Assembly: GCF_000482465.1 (NCBI RefSeq)
Contig: NZ_KI519432.1
Location: 3,116 to 67,115, forward strand
Direction of reading: 5' to 3'
DNA from: Runella limosa DSM 17973
GTDB taxonomy: Bacteria; Bacteroidota; Bacteroidia; Cytophagales; Spirosomataceae
DNA length: 64,000 nucleotides
Position 1 is the first letter of the stretch. Each line of letters opens with the position of its first letter. Shown here one piece after another: positions 9,222-15,957 of the stretch. The position numbers and the translations under genes were made by a program. The notes beneath the pieces were generated by a model that worked only from the letters and a program-made list of their open reading frames with translations, had not been told where the DNA came from and did not search any database.

Positions 9222-9265
9222 ACGATAACTTCATAACAAAAGAAAAAGGTTTGGTGAGCACTCAC
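9222..9265 (+). repeat. 44-bp direct repeat, copy 2
   Basis: Matches 7452-7495 at 42 of 44 positions. The two copies bound a 1.7-kb block holding the WYL, DUF1761 and truncated YdeI genes. Confidence 0.8.
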
Positions 9266-9365
9266 CGCTAGGCTGGCCGCCCGCCCGAGTTTCGTTCAAT
9301 CCTGAAGGCTTTCGGAATTTTATCGCTTGGCCTACGGCCACCACGAATGCTTAGTTATTAGCGGT
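9264..9365. repeat. Weak inverted repeat upstream of the WYL cassette
   Basis: ACCGCTA (9264-9270) and TAGCGGT (9359-9365) form a 7-bp outer stem around a GC-rich interior containing GGCCTACGGCC. It resembles a degenerate version of the palindromes separating the other island genes, but the AAC/GTT ends are not clear. Confidence 0.25.
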
Positions 9366-9402
9366 AGTCGTTTTTTTCGCTTGTCTGCCACTATTCATGT
9401 TG

Positions 9403-10164
9403 TTATTGTATTCTTAAATTGTCTTGAATCTGTGTTCTCAAATCTTGTACGAAAACCAACATTGCATAAGTTATAAATTCAATTTCAGATGCTGTATAAT
9501 GGAATGGTTCGTTTACTTTGAAATTTTGTTTGATACTTCGTGGTGTAGCACTTTTTATTTGAGCCATAAATTTCTCGTCTGCAATCGAATGATTATGAAC
9601 TATTGAATGTCTTGACGCTTGGGCAAGTATTATGTCATTGCATGGCTCATTTTTAGGTATTTTTATGCTTAGATAATTTTCAAATGTTCTAACTGTACTT
9701 TGCATATCTTGAAATGATATGTCTTTTTTCTTTAAAATAATGTCAGCAATATGGTTTGTAAGATTAAAAGATAAATCTCGCAGTTCTTTGATTGATAGTT
9801 TTATGTCCTCATTTGAAGCGGGTAAAGTCCCTATTTCAGATGATTTTTGAACAGAATATCGAAATATGTCAGATATGGCTGATGTAAAAAAAGATACTGC
9901 CAGTACAATACATTGATTGTGCATTTTATTGTAGTGGTGCCTTAGCGAATCATTTTCACGGATATTTTTAATAACCTTACTGGTATTTTCGCATAAATAT
10001 ATTTGATTGGTAGTGTTGAAGGGGGCACCTCTAAGCCTACTATTAAGTTGTTCCAAGTGATTTGTACATATATCTGTAATTTTCCTGTCAAAATTTGACA
10101 AGTCTTTTACAGAATTTAACTGATTTTCTAACCTATTTTCAATTTCTAATAAACTATGGTTCAT
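9403..10164 (-). CDS. HEPN-like domain protein, possible RNase
   Basis: 253 aa, largely alpha-helical and not recognised as a named family. Residues 185-190 read RHSIVH, followed by NHSIADEKF. This fits the R-x4-H active-site motif of HEPN ribonucleases and the Asn and downstream Asp common in that superfamily. A hydrophobic helix (residues ~85-101, CIVLAVSFFTSAISDIF) may be buried or membrane-associated. No antitoxin partner is adjacent: palindromes flank it on both sides, making it look like a single-gene cassette. Many HEPN proteins act in phage defence or toxin-antitoxin systems. That role is inference here. Confidence 0.55.
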   Translation of the reverse strand: MNHSLLEIENRLENQLNSVKDLSNFDRKITDICTNHLEQLNSRLRGAPFNTTNQIYLCENTSKVIKNIRENDSLRHHYNKMHNQCIVLAVSFFTSAISDIFRYSVQKSSEIGTLPASNEDIKLSIKELRDLSFNLTNHIADIILKKKDISFQDMQSTVRTFENYLSIKIPKNEPCNDIILAQASRHSIVHNHSIADEKFMAQIKSATPRSIKQNFKVNEPFHYTASEIEFITYAMLVFVQDLRTQIQDNLRIQ

Positions 10165-10409
10165 ACTTGCGTTCTTAAAAAAGGCTTTTTTTATGCTGGA
10201 AAATGAATTTTTTTTCTTAAAAAAATACCAAGATAGGCTCTTTTGCTGATGCTACTCTCGAATTAGAAATATGTGATGCTATGCAGCTCATGTTCCTTGA
10301 AAATTCTGATAAAAGTATTTTGATTTAAAGATTGAACAACTGAAACATCGCCAGTCTGAAAGTGCTGCCGATATTTAGTTTTGTTTATATGAGCGTTTTT
10401 ATGATTACC

Positions 10410-10540
10410 GCTAACGTTTTCAGGCTTTGCGTTCGGGCGGGTTTCGGAGCACAAGACTGTCTACCAGCAATGAACTTAATTAGAAGTAAAAAGCTCCAAA
10501 TTTGCACGTCCACCCGCCTGACGCAAAACCCGTGTTGGGC
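10410..10540 (-). repeat. attC-like imperfect palindrome C (best example)
   Basis: Read on the minus strand it begins GCCCAAC, a perfect RYYYAAC (R''-type) box, and ends GTTAGC, close to the R' box GTTRRRY. Inner arms 10424-10442 and 10512-10530 pair over 16 of 19 positions. Length (131 bp) and position immediately downstream of a gene pair fit an integron attC site. The remaining bases of 10165-10409 hold only short unsupported ORFs. Confidence 0.45.
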
Positions 10541-10553
10541 ATTCGTACTTCTT

Positions 10554-11156
10554 CTACCTCAGTGTCAATGTTTGTCTACCTAAATATTCCCAAAACTCAA
10601 AATTTTGTCCTTCAATTGCTGGATAGTTCATTTGAAAACCGTCCTGAAAAATTAATGAAAGTCTATTAAATGCAGTAGTAGCTGTAAGAATAGCTGGTGA
10701 ACTTGTTTGCTTGTTAAAGTAACAGCACCTTTTTATAGTCTTATTATTTGTTAGGGCTAAAAACTGTGGAACAGCCATAAGAGTGGTTAATGATTCATAA
10801 AGCTGTTTTTTCGCCTTTTTTCTATGTTGCTTAATATTTGGACTGTCTTTTATTTCGCCCAAAATCAAGTTTCTTCCGTCATCGCAAACAATTATATCGC
10901 ATCTCCCTTTGCCTCGTTGAAAATCATTGGGTAAACTCGTTACAAACTTGTCATAATTTGCAATCGTAATTGCTGATGCATTTGGATTAGAGAATCGTGC
11001 CATTCCATCTCCATTTATCGTGTGAAGAGCAGTTTCTCTTGTAACAGTGTCTTCAACCTCAAAATATGTCTCATTAGTTTGAATCACCAAATTTGGTTCA
11101 GTACAAACAGGAAGATCATAGTGAGCTGTGTAATTATTTCTCAATAAGTCTTCCAT
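10554..11156 (-). CDS. PD-(D/E)XK-like nuclease, partner of the ATPase
   Basis: 200 aa. The central stretch RCDIIVCDDG, then LILGEIKDS, gives D87...E101-x-K103 in the beta-strand context expected of PD-(D/E)XK nucleases; a basic helix (HRKKAKKQ) follows. The assignment rests on this motif alone, as I do not recognise a named family. Its start lies inside the 3' end of the ATPase gene (23-bp overlap), so translation is coupled and the proteins probably form one complex. An OLD-like ATPase with a separate small nuclease is typical of anti-phage modules. The pair is followed by an attC-like palindrome. Confidence 0.6.
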   Translation of the reverse strand: MEDLLRNNYTAHYDLPVCTEPNLVIQTNETYFEVEDTVTRETALHTINGDGMARFSNPNASAITIANYDKFVTSLPNDFQRGKGRCDIIVCDDGRNLILGEIKDSPNIKQHRKKAKKQLYESLTTLMAVPQFLALTNNKTIKRCCYFNKQTSSPAILTATTAFNRLSLIFQDGFQMNYPAIEGQNFEFWEYLGRQTLTLR

Positions 11157-12312
11157 CTTTGTCTAATTGATTGTATTTGTCGTAAATGTTATTAATCGTA
11201 TCTGATAGTGAATTGGTATTGATAATTCTTTGATTCTTAACTATCAAATCTTCAATTTTTCCATCATCAACTTGGTAAACTGCAACCTTCTCAAATTCAA
11301 TTTTTGCTCCGTCAACAAATTGATTGCAATCGGAAGCTTTGATTAATAGATTTAAGTGATTTATTATATATGGGCTGTGAGTTGAAAAAATTAAATCTAT
11401 TGAATTAGAATTTGACACAAAACATTTGGAAATTAAATCACTTATTAACTCGCATTGAGCTTCTGGGAATAAACTTAGTTCGGGTTCTTCAATGTGAATA
11501 AATAATTTCTTTTTGATTTCTCCAAGATTTTTAACGGGTTTGAAGTCTGTTAAATTATCTGTCTTGGAAAGAAAGTTAAGTAAAGACCTATTGAAGGCTT
11601 CCTCAAAGTCAAAGTGTTTTGAAAAGTGTTCAGCTATTAATGTTACTGGAATTGCATTTTGAGTTCCAGAAGAACTATTTTTAAGTGTAAGCTCATATTG
11701 TTTGTTTGGAGCTTGAATGAAGTATTTTTTATTTGACTGAACTTTTTTAACTGATAACTTCAGATTTAAGTAATTAATATCAAGGTCTTTAATGTTCTCA
11801 GAAGCTAAGTCAAAGTCATTATAAACCTCGTGGAAATAAAATCCTAAATAGCCACCTGTAAGTGAAGCACCTCTCTCTGCCCAAAGTGGAATAATATTTC
11901 TTGTTTCCGAAATGAAGCTAAGTTTGTTATAATACAAATCTTGAATTTGAACTAAGTCTTTGTCTCCTGTTCCTGTAAGTTTATTTTTTGCAAAATGAAG
12001 TGTATATTTTCTGTTGTTAGAAAATTCGATTGCATAAATAATTTCAGGATTATTTTTTAAATACTCATCAAATCCACAATTTTTAAAATAGGTATCCATT
12101 CTAAATCTAAATGGGCTTTTCGAGACTCTGCTTCTCTTAAGGTATGAACGAATATTGTGCATTTTGTAAAGCCATCTAAACAAAGCGATAGCTTTCATTA
12201 ATGTACTTTTTCCACTCCCTGATTCGCCTATTAAAACAGTTAATGGTTTAATATCTTCAATAAAAATGTCTTTTATTGGGCCTAAGTTCTTTATATGTAT
12301 TGATTCTTTCAT
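11134..12312 (-). CDS. AAA/ABC-type ATPase, OLD/RecF-like
   Basis: 392 aa. Walker A is GESGSGKST (G29-S36). An ABC-like signature SSSGTQNA lies near residue 215, Walker B is LFIHIEEPELSLFPEAQ near 275, and a switch-type FSTHSPYIINHLN near 315. This is the order seen in OLD, RecF and AAA_15/AAA_21 proteins. The TOPRIM nuclease domain that OLD proteins carry at the C-terminus is absent: the protein ends about 60 residues after the switch motif. The downstream overlapping gene encodes a nuclease-like protein that may replace it. Base composition is clearly AT-rich compared with genes outside 7-14 kb. Confidence 0.8.
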   Translation of the reverse strand: MKESIHIKNLGPIKDIFIEDIKPLTVLIGESGSGKSTLMKAIALFRWLYKMHNIRSYLKRSRVSKSPFRFRMDTYFKNCGFDEYLKNNPEIIYAIEFSNNRKYTLHFAKNKLTGTGDKDLVQIQDLYYNKLSFISETRNIIPLWAERGASLTGGYLGFYFHEVYNDFDLASENIKDLDINYLNLKLSVKKVQSNKKYFIQAPNKQYELTLKNSSSGTQNAIPVTLIAEHFSKHFDFEEAFNRSLLNFLSKTDNLTDFKPVKNLGEIKKKLFIHIEEPELSLFPEAQCELISDLISKCFVSNSNSIDLIFSTHSPYIINHLNLLIKASDCNQFVDGAKIEFEKVAVYQVDDGKIEDLIVKNQRIINTNSLSDTINNIYDKYNQLDKDGRLIEK

Positions 12313-12383
12313 TTCTTATTTTGGCAAAAATAATTAATTAGTCAGGTTGGTTTGAGTTTGTCGCTGTCTTTTTAGTATGACGA

Positions 12384-12530
12384 CTAACGGTTCGCGGCTT
12401 GGCGATGTTTTTTGTGAGGGGATTTAAAGCACAAAAGTTCAATAGAAGCACTGCCCTTCATTATCGCACTAATATTGAATGAAGCACTGTCGCCCCCGAA
12501 CAAAAAATATAGCCAAACCGCTGCTAGCTG
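12384..12530 (-). repeat. attC-like imperfect palindrome D
   Basis: Arms 12396-12414 and 12501-12519 (GGCTTGGCGATGTTTTTTG against its near reverse complement) pair with three mismatches. The outer boxes are CTAAC on the left and GCTAGC on the right. It lies just downstream of the PUR-alpha-like gene on the minus strand. Confidence 0.45.
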
Positions 12531-12565
12531 CCGTTTTCCTTCTTTGTCGTGGGGAAATAGTGGGG

Positions 12566-13003
12566 TCATTTTCCGTATTTGTCTTTGAATTTAAGTTTCT
12601 TTATTCGTGAGTTAATTACTCCTACATTTCGCCCAAATATTTCCGCAAGTTCTTTCGCTTTTTTACCTTCACAAAATAACAGTTCAAGTTTATTGTCGTC
12701 TTCTATTGTCCAAGGCAAATATGCCTGTTGATGTGTTTCTCTGATTTTATCTACCGAATATGTTTTACCGTCTTTGGGTTCTTTAAGTTCCTTGAATTTT
12801 GTCAGTGACTTTTTTAATGCTTCAACAAAGTCTTTCAAGTCTTCGTCAAAAACCACTAGTCTATGATGTTCGTAACCACTTTGAGTTTTTTTGCTTTCAG
12901 AAATTTTCAGATACAAGTCGCCCTTTTCACTTTTCTTGATGTCAAAAAAGTAAGTTCGTGAACCTTTGGTGATTTTGTTGCTATAAATTTCCTTGTCCTG
13001 CAT
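12566..13003 (-). CDS. PUR-alpha-like (DUF3276) domain fused to a SANT-like HTH
   Basis: 145 aa. Residues ~5-75 (IYSNKITKGSRTYFFDIKKS, then LVVFDEDLKDFVEALKKSL) match the DUF3276/PUR-alpha single-stranded nucleic acid binding fold, common as a stand-alone ~100-aa protein in Bacteroidota. Residues ~93-142 (LPWTIEDDNKLELLF, then ELAEIFGRNVGVINSRIKK) match the Trp-containing helix-turn-helix tail often found at the end of helicases. The fusion suggests a nucleic-acid-binding regulator. It starts 13 bp after the next gene upstream on the same strand. Confidence 0.75.
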   Translation of the reverse strand: MQDKEIYSNKITKGSRTYFFDIKKSEKGDLYLKISESKKTQSGYEHHRLVVFDEDLKDFVEALKKSLTKFKELKEPKDGKTYSVDKIRETHQQAYLPWTIEDDNKLELLFCEGKKAKELAEIFGRNVGVINSRIKKLKFKDKYGK

Positions 13004-13016
13004 TTGTCAAAGTTAG

Positions 13017-13445
13017 TTAATCGCAGGTTTGTGTTTTGCTTAAATATGTAAAATATTCATTTGATAAAATATCTTTTCCTGCGAGCAAATGATTGAGATA
13101 TTCTTTTGTCGGGTGCAATCCCGTTACAATTTTGTCACTTTTGGCAATAATTGAGTTGTTGTCTTTGTCAGTTATTGTAACTTGAATTTTGTCGTAATGC
13201 TTGGGATAACCTTCTACCTTGTCAAGATTTGAAATTTCGTTATCGGGAAATTCATAAAGAGCACCTTCTACAAAATCGTTGTCCGAATTAACGATATTTG
13301 AATAAGTGTAATCTCCTTTACTTGCTTTTTTGTTAAACAAAAGTTTGTAGTCAGCAAGTTTTGCAAATTGTCGTGAAGAAAAGTTAATCCCTCTTTTCGT
13401 CATTCTGTCCTTGTCCATATTAGAACCGTATGCAAAGTATTTCAT
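13017..13445 (-). CDS. Gamma-glutamylcyclotransferase (AIG2/GGCT-like) family protein
   Basis: 142 aa from the ATG at 13443-13445, chosen because the family begins at MKYFAYGSNM; the longer upstream reading adds 22 unrelated residues. The glycine loop YFAYGSNM and the catalytic-type Glu in LDKVEGYPKHY are present. Members open gamma-glutamyl amines or peptides to 5-oxoproline, but the substrate cannot be told from sequence. It probably forms one cassette with the PUR-alpha-like gene. Confidence 0.75.
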   Translation of the reverse strand: MKYFAYGSNMDKDRMTKRGINFSSRQFAKLADYKLLFNKKASKGDYTYSNIVNSDNDFVEGALYEFPDNEISNLDKVEGYPKHYDKIQVTITDKDNNSIIAKSDKIVTGLHPTKEYLNHLLAGKDILSNEYFTYLSKTQTCD

Positions 13446-13707
13446 CTCTTTAATTTTAGTCAGTTGGTTGATGTTCGTGCTGTCGTCCCAAAATGGCATC
13501 GTAACTCCCAAATATACGAAAGTTTTGCAGTACTTCTTGTATTTATTATGATATTTTCAAGAATACATTGTACTTCTAGTGTTGTATTTTGTGTATTGTT
13601 GTTGGTTTTTTCTAAGGTACAATTGTGCTTTTTCTGTCGTACTTTTTGCATTGTTAATACACCTAAAGTGGTAAATCAAATATAAAAAATGTTTCCCAGA
13701 AGCTCAA
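13446..13707. other. AT-rich non-coding stretch
   Basis: No gene is supportable. The stretch is T-rich on the plus strand with loosely repeated TTGTACTTCT-like words. It lies upstream of the cyclotransferase gene and probably contains its promoter. Confidence 0.4.
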
Positions 13708-13840
13708 TTATTCCTCCTTTTTTAAATTTAAGGTATCAAACAGACTCTTAATATTGTCGAGAGTCCGCTCGCGTGGGTATAGCGCAGGGTCGTTTTGATG
13801 TCACTATGAACCGAGTAGCTCTTGCTAAGGCTTTGAGCCT
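13708..13840 (-). pseudogene. Decayed C-terminus of a tyrosine recombinase
   Basis: On the minus strand three frames together spell the classic integrase end: QELLG, then HSDIKTTLRYTHA, then ERTLDNIKSLFDTLNLKKEE and a stop at 13708-13710. The catalytic Tyr (RYTH) and the preceding His (LGHSD in the reconstructed frame) are recognisable. At least two indels break it: an extra T in LGH, and loss of one copy of a tandem GAGC after THA. Nothing convincing remains upstream, so only ~40 codons survive. It marks the right end of the accessory island. Confidence 0.7.
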
Positions 13841-13908
13841 AGTTTGGTGATAGCAAGGCTAGAAGCCTGTAAATAAGGGTACGAGCGGGGAAGCTCGCAC
13901 CATCGAAA

Positions 13909-13958
13909 GCTCGCCCCGACATCCAGTCGGGGCGAAAATGGCTTTGCGTTTCCGACGC
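13909..13958 (+). repeat. 50-bp direct repeat, right copy, flanking the accessory island
   Basis: Partner of 7138-7187 (three mismatches). It contains the same perfect 9-bp stem around ATCCA and lies between the integrase remnant and the DUF2911 gene. Confidence 0.85.
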
Positions 13959-13975
13959 TACAGAGTGGAGTAAGT

Positions 13976-14524
13976 TTAGAATTGAATCGATAATTCCACG
14001 ATTGTCGTATCCCAGCCCATGCGGAGGGTAGCCTCTGTTCCTTTGGGAAACTGAATAGAGAAATTTTCGATGACCGTGTCTGATTTCTTCGGACTCACCG
14101 TAAAACGTGCTACATCGTTGGCTTCTTTGTATTGAAATGCACCCCAGTAGTCGAGGTCTTTGTTTAAAATAATAACCCATTCATTTTCATTCGGAATGGT
14201 AAAAAGCGCATACGTCCCTGCTTTGATTTTTTTACCTTGAATCGTCGCATCTTGGTAAAACTTAATCTCGGTATTTTCGTTGGCACCCGTACGCCACACT
14301 TTGCCGTAAGGGATTAGTTTACCAAAAACCTCACGACCGTTTTTGGCGGGACGACTGTACAGAATACGGACGAGGGCTTTTTCGTCACCTTTACGGTCGT
14401 GGGCAAAGTTGTCGGGGAAGTAAGCCGCATCCATCGGACTTCTATCGACATTACGAAACCCCTGAGCCGCCGCTCCAAGGACTGACAAAAGCACGAGGGC
14501 TAGAATAAGAAAGCTATTTTTCAT
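13976..14524 (-). CDS. DUF2911 family exported protein
   Basis: 182 aa from MKNSFLILAL; the upstream in-frame extension reads through non-coding sequence. A signal peptide (residues 1-20, ending GAAAQ) is followed by the DUF2911 core: RPAKNGREVFG, then YGKVWRTGANENTEI, then AGTYALFTIP and NKDLDYWGAF. The function of the family is unknown. It is the last of three co-oriented genes (DUF3472, M28 peptidase, DUF2911). Confidence 0.85.
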   Translation of the reverse strand: MKNSFLILALVLLSVLGAAAQGFRNVDRSPMDAAYFPDNFAHDRKGDEKALVRILYSRPAKNGREVFGKLIPYGKVWRTGANENTEIKFYQDATIQGKKIKAGTYALFTIPNENEWVIILNKDLDYWGAFQYKEANDVARFTVSPKKSDTVIENFSIQFPKGTEATLRMGWDTTIVELSIQF

Positions 14525-14577
14525 AATTGTGAATTGGTTATTGGTTATTGGTGCGTTGGGTAACCAACACCCACCCA

Positions 14578-15934
14578 CTATCTCATACTCGGACGTGGTA
14601 AAACGGGTAGGCTTTCGTGCCCATCTTCGCCAACTGCCTGTACGGCAAAGAAATAGTTGTCTTTAGAATAGGGCAACGTGAGGCCGTTTTTATCGGTAAA
14701 GAACTTCTTTTGCCAAAAAGGCCAGTGCGTTTCGCGCATCAGCACGTAGTAGCCTTTGACCTTGCCAGCTTTAGGCGCTTGCCAAAACAACGAAGTGCTG
14801 TTGGTAAGGTTACGGGCTTCAAGCGTGACGTTTTGGGGCATCGACGGCGCTTTGGCCAAGTTGGACAGCGTAGCAAGGTTGACCGCAGTGTTCTTGCGCA
14901 AGTACTCAAAGTCCATGTGCTTGGCATAATCGCCATATTCTACGCCTTTCTCGGTGCGGAGGTCTTGGTGTTGGTTGTTGAAATTTTCGTTCATTTCCGT
15001 CAAGCGTACGGCGGCAAAATCGCGATTGACAAACGGCGTGTGGTCGCCACCACGGAGGTAGCGGTCGTTGCGGTAAATGAGCTTGATTTCGAGGTTGTCC
15101 ACATAACGTTCCCCTATTTCTTTCACGTAACGAGCCAGCGTCCGCGATTTTCCATCGTTTTCGGTGCCGTATTGACGAATGCCGTTGGCGCGCTTGTCGG
15201 TGTCAAACGCAGGTAATCCTTCGCTAAAAACCCGTAGTTTGGTGTTGTCAATCAAGCGCGTGTCGGGGCTGTGGTTAGAGCCCATAATGTCGTTGTTGAG
15301 GAGGGCTTCCAAGTTCCATTTTTCGTTGGCGGCTTTTTCGGCCAAATGATTGGCACCATACAGACCTTGTTCTTCGCCGCTGACCACCACAAAAATAATG
15401 GTGGCAGGGAAAGATGCTTTGCTCATCACCCGTGCCAGCTCAATCACCGCTGCCGTTCCGCTGCCGTCATCGTTCGCACCTGGTGCGTCGGCTTCGCGGT
15501 TGTTGACGTCGGTCACGCGGCTGTCGATGTGCCCACTGACCATAAAGATGCGGTCGTCGTTGGGGTCGGTGCCTTTGAGGGTCGCCATCACGTTTCCAAT
15601 TTCATAGGCTTTGTCCACACGTCTGCCGTCGGGTTCCAACGTCCAAGTGTCAATGAGGGCTGTCATGCGCCCGCCCGACTGCTTGGCGTATTCGTTAAAT
15701 TTGCTCAATACCCATCGACGAGCCGCGCCAATGCCCCTTTTGGGGTCGGTAACGGTGCTGAGGGTGTGCCGTGTGCCAAAACTGACCAATTTGTCAACGT
15801 GACTTCGGAGGCTGTCGGGCGAAACTTCTGTGACGAGCGACGAAATTTGCGGGTCGCGAAGAACGACCTGTTGCGCACGGGCAAAAGACGAAACTAAGAG
15901 GGTTCCAATAAAGTAAAGTAGTGGTTTTTCTCAT
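14578..15934 (-). CDS. M28 family zinc aminopeptidase, frameshifted in the signal peptide
   Basis: The main frame encodes an M28 peptidase: GHIDSR, then ADAPGANDDGSGTAAVIELA (Zn-ligand Asp), VSGEEQGLYG (catalytic Glu and Zn Glu), NNDIMG and GGDHTPF. A short C-terminal fibronectin-like part follows. No in-frame ATG precedes the conserved region. Reading back, a good signal peptide (LLYFIGTLLVSSFARAQQ) runs into the out-of-frame ATG at 15934; removing one A from the five-A tract at 15925-15929 gives MRKPLLYFIGTLLV in frame. Either the gene is frameshifted or this is a homopolymer sequencing error. A 403-aa internal start at 15789 would lack export. It follows the DUF3472 gene by 23 bp. Confidence 0.75.
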
Positions 15935-15957
15935 ACTTGTAGGTTTTGAGAAATAAC

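Noticed and set aside
10263..10583. Short ORFs on both strands over the attC-like palindrome
   Set aside because: They read through the palindrome arms and resemble no protein.
8235..13003. A complete integron including integrase
   Set aside because: No intI-like gene is present; the only recombinase trace is a ~40-codon remnant of uncertain family, so only a cassette-like array can be proposed.
14617..15897. Plus-strand ORFs of ~200 aa opposite the M28 peptidase
   Set aside because: The opposite strand carries all the catalytic motifs of a known peptidase family; these are antisense shadows.
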